From CALIZF01 sp046292445 (GTDB taxonomy: Bacteria > Pseudomonadota > Alphaproteobacteria > Rhodobacterales > Rhodobacteraceae): a stretch of 64,000 nucleotides of DNA. Below the pieces are notes generated by a model. It saw only the letters and a program-made list of their open reading frames with translations, ran no database searches and was not told the origin of the DNA. The stretch spans positions 62,001 through 126,000 of the forward strand of contig JBKBQT010000007.1 of assembly GCA_046292445.1 (NCBI GenBank). The letters are read 5' to 3'. This document shows, one piece after another, positions 8,344-16,452 of this stretch. A program made the position numbers and the translations under genes. Every line of letters begins with the position of its first letter. The first letter of the stretch is position 1.

Positions 8344-9350
8344 TCCCGCCGCGCAAGCCGCCGAAGCGCCGCGACCTCGCGCCGCCACTGGCGCGCATCG
8401 ACGGCCGGGCTGCCGCCCCAGGTCGCCCCGGCCGGGACGTCCTTGGTCACCCCCGACTGCGGCGCGATGGTCACCCGCGGCCCCAGCGTGACGTGATCGC
8501 GGATCGCCACCTGCCCGGCAATGATCGCCCCGTCGCCGACCACCGTGCCGCCCGCGATGCCGACCTGCGTCATGATCAGGCAATGCCGCCCGATCCGCAC
8601 GTTGTGGGCGATATGCACGAGGTTGTCGATCTTGGTCCCCGCGCCGATCGCGGTATCCTCGCCCGTGCCGCGGTCGATGCAGCTATTCGCCCCGATCTCG
8701 ACATCCTCGCCAAGGATCACGCGCCCAAGCTGCGGCACCTTCACCGCCCCCTGCGGCCCGGGCACATAGCCAAAGCCCTCGGTCCCCACCCGCACGCCCG
8801 GATGCAGCACCACCCGCGCCCCGATCAGCGCATAGGCGAGCGACACACCCGCCCCGATCCGGCACCCGGGCCCGAGCACGCAGCCCGGCCCGATCACCGC
8901 GCCCGGCCCGATGATGCAGCCCGGCCCGATCTCGGCTCCGGCACCGATCACGGCATTGGCCCCGACCTCGACCCCGGGCGCGAGCACCGCGGCGCCATCC
9001 ACCACCGCCCCCGGTCCGATGCCCGGCACCGCCGCCGCCTCGGGATGCAGCGCATGGGCAAGCCGCACCCAGGCGCCCTTGGGATCGGCCGCGATCAGCC
9101 GGGCGCAAGCGGCCTCGGCGTTGGCCAGCGCGGGGGGAAGAAAGCAGGCGCCCGCCGCGCTCGCGGCCAGATCGCCCAGCACCCGCTCGCCGGTCGCAAA
9201 GCCCGCATCCCCCGGCCCCGCGACGCGCAGCGGCGCGACCCCCGTCACCACCCGGCCCGGATCGCCCGCCGCCAGCACGGCACCGGTCAGCGCCGCGACC
9301 TCGGCCAGCGTCAGCCCCGGCCCCGCCGGATAGAACCGCGGATCGGCCAT
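8340..9350 (-). CDS. lpxD: UDP-3-O-(3-hydroxyacyl)glucosamine N-acyltransferase
   Basis: A 336-residue LpxD: N-terminal uridine-binding part, then a left-handed beta helix of hexapeptide repeats (about residues 110-310) and a C-terminal helix. The catalytic histidine is His249 in HIAHN, and GFGYVPGPQG is the conserved family loop. It adds the second hydroxyacyl chain, on the 2-amino group, in lipid A synthesis. It lies 11 bp after lpxA on the same strand, but without the bamA, fabZ and lpxB neighbours of the usual alphaproteobacterial cluster, so this may be a second or relocated set. See the GnnA/GnnB-like genes nearby. Confidence 0.88.
   Translation of the reverse strand: MADPRFYPAGPGLTLAEVAALTGAVLAAGDPGRVVTGVAPLRVAGPGDAGFATGERVLGDLAASAAGACFLPPALANAEAACARLIAADPKGAWVRLAHALHPEAAAVPGIGPGAVVDGAAVLAPGVEVGANAVIGAGAEIGPGCIIGPGAVIGPGCVLGPGCRIGAGVSLAYALIGARVVLHPGVRVGTEGFGYVPGPQGAVKVPQLGRVILGEDVEIGANSCIDRGTGEDTAIGAGTKIDNLVHIAHNVRIGRHCLIMTQVGIAGGTVVGDGAIIAGQVAIRDHVTLGPRVTIAPQSGVTKDVPAGATWGGSPAVDARQWRREVAALRRLARRE
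8866..8937. repeat. 18-bp tandem repeat inside lpxD
   Basis: About four copies of an 18-bp unit of the form CCCGGCCCGATNNNGCNG encode successive I-G-P-G-x-x hexapeptide turns of the LpxD beta helix. DNA identity between copies is higher than the protein repeat alone requires, so local duplication or conversion is likely. Confidence 0.6.
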
Positions 9351-9361
9351 CGTGCCGCCCC

Positions 9362-10162
9362 CTACCGCGCGCCGACGATGGGACGGCGCGCATCGGCGCG
9401 GATGAACTCGACGATCATCATCACCTCGGGGCTGTCGCCATAGGCCGCCGCCACCCGCGCAACCCGTTCGGCGAAGGGATGCGTCTTGTCCTCGAAGAGG
9501 TCGTGATAGCCCGCGCGCAAGGTGTTGATCGCCTCGCGCCCCAGCCCGGCGCGCTTGATCCCGACGAGGTTGAGGCCTCCCAGCCGCGCCCGGTTGCCCA
9601 GCACCGAGCCGAAGGGGATCACATCCGCCTCGACCGCCGCGCAGCCGCCGATGAAAGCATGCGCGCCGATCCGGCAGAACTGGTGCACCCCCGCCAGCCC
9701 GCCGACGATCGCCTTGCGCCCGACCGTCACATGCCCGGCGAGCGCGCAGGTCGCGGTCAGGATCACCTCGTCCTCCAGGATGCAGTCATGCCCGACATGC
9801 GCCGCACACATGATGAGCGCGCCGTTCCCCACCACCGTCCGCCCGCCGCCCAGCTGCGTGCCGCGATGGATGCTGGCATGTTCGCGGATCGTGCAATCCG
9901 ACCCGATCTCGACCGTCGTGCCCGCGCCCGGATCGCGCAGATGCTGCGGCGCAGCCCCGAGCACGACGAACGGATGCACCACCGTCCGCGGCCCGATCGA
10001 CGTGCGCCCCTCGATCACCACATGGCTTACAAGCCGCACCCCCTCGCCCAGGACAGCCTCGGCCCCGACATGGCAGAACGGCCCGACCGTCACGCCGGAC
10101 GCAACCCGCGCGCCGTCCTCCACGATGGCGCTTGGGTGGATGGCAGGGTCGCGGTCGCTCAT
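9362..10162 (-). CDS. lpxA: acyl-ACP:UDP-sugar O/N-acyltransferase LpxA
   Basis: A 266-residue LpxA (E. coli LpxA has 262). Hexapeptide repeats are followed by a helical C-terminus. Numbering matches E. coli at key sites: His122, catalytic His125 (AHVGHDC), His160 (VHQFC) and Gly173, the residue that sets acyl length, so a chain of about C14 is expected. It transfers a 3-hydroxyacyl group to the 3-position of the UDP-sugar, the first step of lipid A synthesis. Start ATG 10162 is preferred to one 12 codons upstream (family start, AGAGGA upstream). With GnnA/GnnB-like genes nearby, the acceptor may be the 3-amino sugar rather than UDP-GlcNAc. Confidence 0.88.
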   Translation of the reverse strand: MSDRDPAIHPSAIVEDGARVASGVTVGPFCHVGAEAVLGEGVRLVSHVVIEGRTSIGPRTVVHPFVVLGAAPQHLRDPGAGTTVEIGSDCTIREHASIHRGTQLGGGRTVVGNGALIMCAAHVGHDCILEDEVILTATCALAGHVTVGRKAIVGGLAGVHQFCRIGAHAFIGGCAAVEADVIPFGSVLGNRARLGGLNLVGIKRAGLGREAINTLRAGYHDLFEDKTHPFAERVARVAAAYGDSPEVMMIVEFIRADARRPIVGAR

Positions 10163-10505
10163 GGCACGGTATCCTCTTCTGGCGGCCGACAGAACCACGC
10201 CCGCCGCAGGGCATCAAGCCCGCCCGGCAAGCCGCCTCGGGGGGGCACCGGCGAAAGCCCGCCCGCGCGATCACGGGCCCGGCCCCGACCGGGCGCCCGG
10301 CCCGTCCCCCGCGCCAGGCCGACCCGGCCGGAAGCATCCCGCCCCGGCACAGCGCCACCCGCCGACCGTGAAGCGCTCCACCTGCGTCGAGGCCGCCCCC
10401 CGCTTCATCGTTCGCGAAATACTCCCGCCGGAGGCGCACCGCGCCGCGCGCGATCCCGCCGGGCCAGTGCTTGCGCCCGCTGCCGTCCCGCGATACCCCG
10501 CCGCC
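10163..10505. other. 343-bp divergent intergenic region
   Basis: Gap between lpxA (minus) and an SDR gene (plus), very GC-rich. It should carry both promoters, but I recognise no clear promoter elements and no supported ORF. One copy of an AAATA..CCCGCCGGAGGC repeat lies at 10417-10435. Confidence 0.5.
10417..10435 (+). repeat. AAATA-NN-CCCGCCGGAGGC intergenic repeat, copy 1
   Basis: This 19-bp element matches 36626-36644 at 17 of 19 positions and, like it, lies between genes. CCGCCGG is a small dyad inside it. Function unknown; I recall similar intergenic strings in other Rhodobacterales. Confidence 0.5.
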
Positions 10506-11453
10506 ATGCGGATCCTCATCACCGGCGCGACGGGCTGCGTTGCGCAATACCTCACGCGCGAGTTGCTCGCCCGGACCGACGCGCATCTCGTGCTTCTGTC
10601 GCGCGACGCCGCACGCATCGCGGTGCCGCCCGGCGCGGCCGGGCGCGTCACGCTCGCCTCGGGGCGGCTGGAGGACCCGGCGAGCTACGGCGCCGCGCTC
10701 GAGGGCGTCACGGCCGCCGCGCTGGTCGCCACCGCCTGGGGCGGGCCGCTGGCCCATGCCACCACGGTCGTGGGGAATGCGGCCCTCGCCGATCTGCTGA
10801 TCGACCGCGGCTGCCGGCATGTGGTCTATTTCTCCTCCGCGAGCGTGCTGTTGCCCGACGGCAGCCTCAACCCGGTCGCGCTCGATCTCGGCACCGACTA
10901 CATCCGCACCAAGCATCAGCTTGTCGCCGCGATGGAGCCCAAGGCGGCGCGCGCCCGCATCTCGGGCGTCTTTCCGACCATCGTCATGGGCGGGCGCAGC
11001 GGGCCCGATCCGATGCCTCTGTCGGAGCTGGCCAAGCTGCTCGTCACCATCCGCCGCTGGCACTGGCTCATCGCCCGCGTCACGGCCGAGGGCCGGTTCA
11101 ACATCACGCACGCCGCCGACATCGCCACCATCGTGCGCCGGCTGATCGAGGGGGCCGGGGCCACCGGCGGGGCCGAGCGGCATGTTGCCGGCCTGCCCCC
11201 CGCCAGCGCCGCCGCGATGATCGCCGAGGTGCTGGCAGCCGCAGGGCGCCGCCACCGCCCCTTGCTGCGCCTGACGCCGCGCAACGTGGACTGGGCGATC
11301 CGCGCCTTCCGCCTCCAGGTCACGCCCTGGGACCGCTGGTGCATGGCCAACCCCGATCAGGGCTATGACCGGGCCATCACCCCCGCCGCCTTCGGCGCAC
11401 CCGTCGCGATGCCCTCGCTCACCGAGGGCCTGCGGATGATCGGCTACCGCTGA
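10506..11453 (+). CDS. NAD(P)-dependent SDR / sugar epimerase-like protein
   Basis: A 315-residue extended short-chain dehydrogenase. The nucleotide site is ILITGATGCVAQYL; the catalytic pair is Y-x3-K in DYIRTKHQ, with SSAS before it. Such proteins act as epimerases, dehydratases or reductases on nucleotide sugars. There is no good ribosome site; ATG 10506 is chosen because MRILITGATG is a typical start, although the frame is open far upstream. It converges on the aminotransferase gene with 4 bp between stops and sits amid lipid A and sugar genes, so a nucleotide-sugar substrate is likely. Confidence 0.75.
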   Translation: MRILITGATGCVAQYLTRELLARTDAHLVLLSRDAARIAVPPGAAGRVTLASGRLEDPASYGAALEGVTAAALVATAWGGPLAHATTVVGNAALADLLIDRGCRHVVYFSSASVLLPDGSLNPVALDLGTDYIRTKHQLVAAMEPKAARARISGVFPTIVMGGRSGPDPMPLSELAKLLVTIRRWHWLIARVTAEGRFNITHAADIATIVRRLIEGAGATGGAERHVAGLPPASAAAMIAEVLAAAGRRHRPLLRLTPRNVDWAIRAFRLQVTPWDRWCMANPDQGYDRAITPAAFGAPVAMPSLTEGLRMIGYR

Positions 11454-11457
11454 GCGT

Positions 11458-12600
11458 CTATTCGGCCGCCGCGCGCTGCGCGCGGAACCCGCGCACGGCG
11501 GCGATCACCTGACCCGCCTCGGCATCCGTCAGATAGGGATGCAGCGGCAGGCAGAGCAGCGTATCGCCCCAGCCTTCGGTCGCCGCGAGCCCCGCCGGAT
11601 CGCGCGGAAAGCCGGCATAGCCCGGCTGCAGATGCGTGGCGACCTTGTAGTAGGCGACCGAGGGGATGCCTTCGCTTGCCAGATGCGCGGCGAGCGCATC
11701 GCGCGCCGGCGTGCGGATGGCGTAATAGGACCAGCAGGGCGCGTCCCCGGGCCGATACCCCGGCACCGTCACCGCATCGCCCAGTTCGGCGGCATAGCGC
11801 GCCCCGATCCGCCGGCGGGCAGCCACCTCGGCGTCATAGACCGCGAGCTTTTCCAGCAGCACCGCCGCCTGGATCGTGTCGAGCCGGGAATTGGTGCCGA
11901 TCCGGACATGGTTGGTATAGCTGCCTTCGGTGCCGTGATGGGCGACCGAGCGCGCGGCGGCGGCGAGTGCGGGATCACGGATGAACACCGCCCCGCCGTC
12001 GCCCCAGCAGCCCAGTGCCTTGGACGGGTAGAACGAGGTCGCCGCCCCGTCGCCGAAGGTGCAGCACTTGCGTCCCTGCGATTCGGACCCGAGCGAATGC
12101 GCGCCATCGGTGAAGAGCCGCAACCCCTCGGCCGCGCAGAGCGCCCCGAGGCGGGCGTAATCGGCCGGCACGGCAAAGAGATCGACCGCGATCACCGCGC
12201 GCGGCGTCAACCGCCCCTCGGCCCGCACCGCCGCGAGGCTCCGCACGACGCTGTCCGGGCAGATGACCCCCGTCGCGTCCTCGACATCGCAGAACACCGG
12301 TGTCGCCCCGGTCAGCGCGACCGCGCCGGCGGTGGCCACGAAGGTCAGCGAGGGGACGAATACCGCATCCCCCGGCCCGATGCCCGCGGCGCGGATCAGG
12401 ATCTGGATCGCGTCGGTGCCGTTGGCGCAGGCGACCGTATGGATCCCGCCGCCGAGCCAGTCCGACAGCCCTTCCTCCAGCGCCTTCACCGCCGGCCCGT
12501 TCACGAAGGCGCCCGAGGCGACGACCGCCGCCATCGCCGCCGAAATGCCCGGCTCCAGCGCCAGGCGCTGGCGTTCGAGGTCCACCATGCGGATCGTCAT
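11458..12600 (-). CDS. DegT/DnrJ-family sugar aminotransferase, GnnB-like
   Basis: A 380-residue PLP enzyme of the DegT/DnrJ/EryC1 family. The PLP lysine is Lys194 (FYPSKALGCWGDGG); DGAHSLGS and the NGTDAI cofactor segment are present. With the Gfo/Idh oxidoreductase 34 bp upstream it forms the two-enzyme set that oxidises and then aminates C3 of a UDP-N-acetylhexosamine (GnnA/GnnB, WbpB/WbpE or WlbA/WlbC). The neighbouring lpxA and lpxD favour GnnB, making UDP-GlcNAc3N for amide-linked lipid A, as described in Acidithiobacillus ferrooxidans. A capsule or O-antigen role is the alternative. Confidence 0.7.
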   Translation of the reverse strand: MTIRMVDLERQRLALEPGISAAMAAVVASGAFVNGPAVKALEEGLSDWLGGGIHTVACANGTDAIQILIRAAGIGPGDAVFVPSLTFVATAGAVALTGATPVFCDVEDATGVICPDSVVRSLAAVRAEGRLTPRAVIAVDLFAVPADYARLGALCAAEGLRLFTDGAHSLGSESQGRKCCTFGDGAATSFYPSKALGCWGDGGAVFIRDPALAAAARSVAHHGTEGSYTNHVRIGTNSRLDTIQAAVLLEKLAVYDAEVAARRRIGARYAAELGDAVTVPGYRPGDAPCWSYYAIRTPARDALAAHLASEGIPSVAYYKVATHLQPGYAGFPRDPAGLAATEGWGDTLLCLPLHPYLTDAEAGQVIAAVRGFRAQRAAAE

Positions 12601-12634
12601 GTCGCCTGTCCCCTTGCCTGTCGCGCGCGCCCCG

Positions 12635-13609
12635 TCAGGCGGCGTTTTCCGTGATGCGGCCGCGCTGGCCGTCCACCGCCGCGAGCACGCGCAGCACGTC
12701 GAGCCCCTCGGCCACGCTCGCCCGCGGCGCCGCGCCGCTGGCGATGCAGTCGATGAAATGCTGCTGCTCGGCAGCGAGCGGCATCACCTCGGTCAGCGGC
12801 ACATAATCCGGCTCCACCCCCTCGATGCGGATCGCGCCGGCCTCGTTGAGGATGCGGTGGCGATAGATCGCCAGCTTGCGATCCCAGGGTTCGAGATCGT
12901 CATAGACCGCCATCCCGCCCTCGCCGATCACGGTGAAACGCCGGTCGCGCTTGGGCGACAGGCGGCTGATGAAACTGTGCGAACGGATGCCCGAGGGGAA
13001 GGTGAGGTGCAGATGCGCGAAATCCGGCGCGTCCGTCAGCATCGCCGCGCCCTCCATATGCACCCGGCAGGGAACTTCGCCTGTGATGGCGAGCAGCAGC
13101 GACAGATCGTGCGGCGCGATGTCCCAGAGCGCGTCGGTCTGCTGAAAGAACTTTCCCAGCCCGATCCGGGTCGTGTGGACATAGCGGATGCGGCCCAGCC
13201 CGCCAGAGCGCACCAGCGCCTCCATCGCCTCGAAGGCGGGATGGAAGCGCAGAAGGTGACCGGTCATCGCCACGACGCCCGCCGCCCGCGCCGCCGCGAC
13301 GATTGCCTCGGCGCCGGCCATGTCGAGCGACATCGGCTTTTCCACCAGCAGATGCTTGCCCGCACGCAGGACCGCCAGCGCCATGTCGGCATGCCGGTGC
13401 GGCGGCAGGGCCAGGATCACGCCGTCGATCGCCGGTTCGGCCAGCATCGTGGCCGGGGCCATGTCGGGCACGCCGAACTGCGCCGCCACTGCCGCGCGCC
13501 GCACCGGGTCGGCATCGCCGACCGCCGCAAGCACCCCGAGGCCGGCCGCGGTGCGGATGTGGTTCCGCCCCCAGTCGCCGCAGCCGATCACCCCGATCCG
13601 TGCCGTCAT
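12635..13609 (-). CDS. Gfo/Idh/MocA-family oxidoreductase, GnnA-like
   Basis: A 324-residue NAD(P)-dependent sugar oxidoreductase. The nucleotide site is GVIGCGDWGRNHIR, the family motif is VEKPMS and a likely catalytic histidine lies in WDIAPHDL. In GnnA-type enzymes the C3 hydroxyl of UDP-GlcNAc is oxidised to a ketone for the following transaminase. It is the upstream member of a two-gene operon with the DegT aminotransferase and is divergent from a deacetylase. The GnnA assignment rests on this pairing plus nearby lpxA-lpxD; the sequence alone cannot exclude a WbpB/WlbA-type role. Confidence 0.7.
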   Translation of the reverse strand: MTARIGVIGCGDWGRNHIRTAAGLGVLAAVGDADPVRRAAVAAQFGVPDMAPATMLAEPAIDGVILALPPHRHADMALAVLRAGKHLLVEKPMSLDMAGAEAIVAAARAAGVVAMTGHLLRFHPAFEAMEALVRSGGLGRIRYVHTTRIGLGKFFQQTDALWDIAPHDLSLLLAITGEVPCRVHMEGAAMLTDAPDFAHLHLTFPSGIRSHSFISRLSPKRDRRFTVIGEGGMAVYDDLEPWDRKLAIYRHRILNEAGAIRIEGVEPDYVPLTEVMPLAAEQQHFIDCIASGAAPRASVAEGLDVLRVLAAVDGQRGRITENAA

Positions 13610-13836
13610 CCGCTTGCCCCCGTCCCTGCGCCGCGACCCGCCTTGCCGGCGCAGTCTAGCACTCCGCGCCGGCCGCGCCTACTGCGACCGTAGCATGAGA
13701 TGTGTTCCAACCCTCGCGCGACCACAACCCCTGCGACGGCCACAGCGCCGGTGCGCCGCGCCTTTCCGCCCATCGTGAAACGCTGCGTGAAGAGAGCCGG
13801 CTTGCCGACCGCATCCGCTGCGCCTAAGCGGGGGCC

Positions 13837-14562
13837 ATGACGGCGCCCTGGTTCCTGCCCGAGATCCACGATCTGCATCCGCTGATGCAGGACCGGCTCG
13901 ATGCGCTCATCGCGCTGCTGCCACCGGCGGCGGCTGGGCGGATCGCCTTTTCGGTCGTGCCCGACTGGCAGGGCCGCGCGCCGATCGCCGCCGATGCGCG
14001 CTTTGCCGCGCGGCTGCGCGGGCTGCCCGGCGATCTGGTGCTGCACGGGTTCACCCATTCGCTCGGCCCGTCGCTGGTGGACTGGATTTTCTACGGCCAC
14101 GACAACCGCAGCGAGTTCCGCGCCCTGTCCGGCGCCGAGGCGGCCCGGCGGCTCGATGCGGGTCTGGCGGCCTTTGCCGCCGCCGGCCTGCCCCGCCCGA
14201 CCTGGTTCTGCGCCCCGCGCTGGCAGCAATCGCCCGCAACGGCCCCGGCGCTCGCCGCGCGCGGGTTCGCGGGCTGGATGACGGGCGGCGCGATCGTGCA
14301 TGCGGACGGGCGGGCGGCGCCGGTGCCGGCGCTGAACTTCGACGAGGGCGAGCGGGGGTGGAAGATCGCGCTGGCCGCCCTGCCCCGGCGGCTGCGCATT
14401 CCGCGCCTTCTGGCGGCACGCCGACCGTTCCGTTTCGTGCTGCATCCCGGCGATCTCGACCACCCCCGGCTTATCGATGAAATCGGCGCGCTGTCGGCGC
14501 GACTTGCCGCCGAGGGCTGGACGGCGCGGGGGCTCGACGCCGCGGCCGCACCGGCCGGTTGA
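13837..14562 (+). CDS. DUF2334-type polysaccharide deacetylase
   Basis: A 241-residue protein with the NodB-like deacetylase fold of the DUF2334 type. Metal ligands are visible in EIHDLHP near the N-terminus and in LHGFTHS, with a conserved NRSEF segment after it. There is no signal peptide, so it should act in the cytoplasm, perhaps on a nucleotide sugar or lipid-linked sugar. It is divergent from the gnnA-like gene across 227 bp. Since those genes make acetamido sugars, a deacetylase of that product is attractive, but this is inference. Confidence 0.72.
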   Translation: MTAPWFLPEIHDLHPLMQDRLDALIALLPPAAAGRIAFSVVPDWQGRAPIAADARFAARLRGLPGDLVLHGFTHSLGPSLVDWIFYGHDNRSEFRALSGAEAARRLDAGLAAFAAAGLPRPTWFCAPRWQQSPATAPALAARGFAGWMTGGAIVHADGRAAPVPALNFDEGERGWKIALAALPRRLRIPRLLAARRPFRFVLHPGDLDHPRLIDEIGALSARLAAEGWTARGLDAAAAPAG

Positions 14563-14620
14563 CGGGGCATGGCCGCTGCGCCACGCTGCCGCGGGCAGGC
14601 GCGACCGGACGAAAGACCCA

Positions 14621-15580
14621 ATGACACGTGTCGTGATTCACACCGCAGACCCCGCCCCGCATGTCGCGATGCTGCGCGGACGGGTGCCGGCGGCGACCTT
14701 CGCGGGCTGCGACAGCTATGCCGCGCTGCCCGCGCTTGTCGCCGACCTTGCGCCCGATGCCGTGTTCACCATCCGCTTTGCCGGCAGTCCCGGCTTTCCG
14801 GCCGCGGCGCTGACCGGGCCGGGCGGGCCGCGCTGGATCGCGGTCGGCGGATCGGGGGTCGATCACCTCGGCGCCTGGGATGCCGCGCGCACGGTCGTCA
14901 CGAATGCGGCGGGCCTCGCGGCGGACCAGATGGCCGAATTCGTGATCGGCGCCGCGCTGCATTTCCGTCTCGACCTGCCGGGCCTTGCGGCCGACAAGGC
15001 GGCACGGCACTGGCGCCGCGAGCGGGTGATGACGCCGCTTCGGGGCGGGATCTGCCTGATCGTCGGGCTGGGGCGGACCGGCATGGCGGTGGCGGCGCGC
15101 GCGCGCGCGATGGGCATGCGGGTGGTCGGCGTGCGGGCGAACCCCGCGCCGGCGCCGGGGATGGCGGTGCATGGCACCGCCGCCCTGCCCGACCTCTGGC
15201 CCGCCGCCGACCTGATCGCGGTCTGCACCCCGCTGACGGCGGCAACGCGCGGCCTGATCGGGGCGGCGGCGCTGGCGGCGATGAAGCGGGATGCGATCCT
15301 CGTCGATGTCTCGCGCGGGGGGGTAGTTGACGACATGGCGCTCGCGGCGGCGCTGGCGGCGGGGCATCTGGCCGGCGCCGCGCTCGACGTTTTCGAGGTG
15401 GAGCCGCTGCCGAAGGACCACCCCCTGTGGTCAGCGCCGCGGACGATCATCTGCCCGCATGCCTCGAGCGTCTACGACGCCTGGGAAGGCGAGGCGGTCG
15501 CGTTCTTTGCCGACAATCTCGAACGGTTCATCGCGGGCGAGCCGCTGGTGAACGTGGTCGATCCCGCGCGCGGCTACTGA
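14621..15580 (+). CDS. D-isomer-specific 2-hydroxyacid dehydrogenase
   Basis: A 319-residue NAD(P)-dependent dehydrogenase of the D-2-hydroxyacid family. The nucleotide site is IVGLGRTGMAVAARAR, followed by VCTPLTAATRGLIG, the arginine motif LVDVSRGGVVDD, DVFEVEPLP and the catalytic histidine in CPHASS. It probably reduces glyoxylate, hydroxypyruvate or another 2-keto acid. ATG 14621 begins the family N-terminus; the open frame extends upstream without homology. Its 3' end overlaps the end of the convergent DUF849 gene by 7 bp. It may reduce a keto acid from the neighbouring catabolic genes. Confidence 0.82.
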   Translation: MTRVVIHTADPAPHVAMLRGRVPAATFAGCDSYAALPALVADLAPDAVFTIRFAGSPGFPAAALTGPGGPRWIAVGGSGVDHLGAWDAARTVVTNAAGLAADQMAEFVIGAALHFRLDLPGLAADKAARHWRRERVMTPLRGGICLIVGLGRTGMAVAARARAMGMRVVGVRANPAPAPGMAVHGTAALPDLWPAADLIAVCTPLTAATRGLIGAAALAAMKRDAILVDVSRGGVVDDMALAAALAAGHLAGAALDVFEVEPLPKDHPLWSAPRTIICPHASSVYDAWEGEAVAFFADNLERFIAGEPLVNVVDPARGY

Positions 15581-16452
15581 ACCGGCAGGCCCAGATGCGC
15601 CCGGACCGCGCGCGCCGTTGCCGGCACGCCCCCGCCGCGGGCGATGTCCGCCGCGGCCTCGGCCACCAGCGCGGCGTTGGTCACCGGCGCGCCGCCGCGC
15701 AGGTGATGATCCTCGATCCCGGTGCGCAGGCCGCCGCCCCGCTCGACGATGAGCGGAGCCAGCGCGCGATGCCCGGCCTCGCCCTTGGACGATGCCGTCC
15801 AGGCCGTGCCGTGGGGCATGAGGTCGAGCATCGCCTCGAGCGCCAGCGGCCGCGGCGGCGCACACCAGAGCACGCCGAACCCGATGCACACCGGCGTTCG
15901 CGGCGGCACCGCGCCATCGGCCATCATCTGCGCCGCGAGCGCCATCTGGCCGAGGTCGAACACCGTCAGTTCCGGCCGCACCCCGATGCCGGCACAGATC
16001 CCGGCCGCGCGATACAGCATGTCGGTCGGCGACAGGAACACATCGCCCCCGTTGCCCCAGGAAAAGCTGCCGCAGTCGAGACCGGTCATGTCCGCCCGCG
16101 CCGGGGCGAGATGGGACAGCCGCCGGTCGGCGGTCTGGATCGCCGCGGCGGCGACGGGTGCGATCGCGGGTGTGGTCAGGCGCACCGGAAGGGTGCCGCC
16201 GCCGCCGCCGGTTAAATGGATCAGCACGTCGCCGTCCCGCTCACGGATCCGGGCGGCAACCTCGACATAGAGCGCGACGTCATGCGCCGCCCGTCCCGTC
16301 ACCGGATCGCGCACATGGATATGGACGACCGCCGCCCCCTCGGCTGCGGCGGCGAGCGCATCGGCCGCGATCTCGGCCGGGGTGATGCTCAGGTGCGGCG
16401 TGTCGGCGCGTGTCAGGGTGCCGCCGTTTACCGCGCAGGTGATCCATCTCAT
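15574..16452 (-). CDS. DUF849 / beta-keto acid cleavage enzyme (BKACE)
   Basis: A 292-residue BKACE-family enzyme. The zinc ligands His44 and His46 lie in VHIHVRDP, and the later GIEDHHL carries the conserved glutamate. Characterised members join a beta-keto acid with acetyl-CoA or succinyl-CoA and release an acyl-CoA; substrates include 3-keto-5-aminohexanoate and dehydrocarnitine. The start ATG 16452 overlaps the stop of the hydantoinase gene by 4 bp, so the two are coupled. This pairing implies that the ring-opening product, or something derived from it, is a beta-keto or beta-amino acid; the real substrate is unknown. Confidence 0.82.
   Translation of the reverse strand: MRWITCAVNGGTLTRADTPHLSITPAEIAADALAAAAEGAAVVHIHVRDPVTGRAAHDVALYVEVAARIRERDGDVLIHLTGGGGGTLPVRLTTPAIAPVAAAAIQTADRRLSHLAPARADMTGLDCGSFSWGNGGDVFLSPTDMLYRAAGICAGIGVRPELTVFDLGQMALAAQMMADGAVPPRTPVCIGFGVLWCAPPRPLALEAMLDLMPHGTAWTASSKGEAGHRALAPLIVERGGGLRTGIEDHHLRGGAPVTNAALVAEAAADIARGGGVPATARAVRAHLGLPVQ

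Noticed and set aside
5752..8496. 914-codon plus-strand open frame opposite the nucleotidase and glycosyltransferase
   Set aside because: It is the reverse strand of two well-supported genes; its translation is rich in Arg, His, Gly and Pro without family motifs, as expected for a GC-rich shadow frame.
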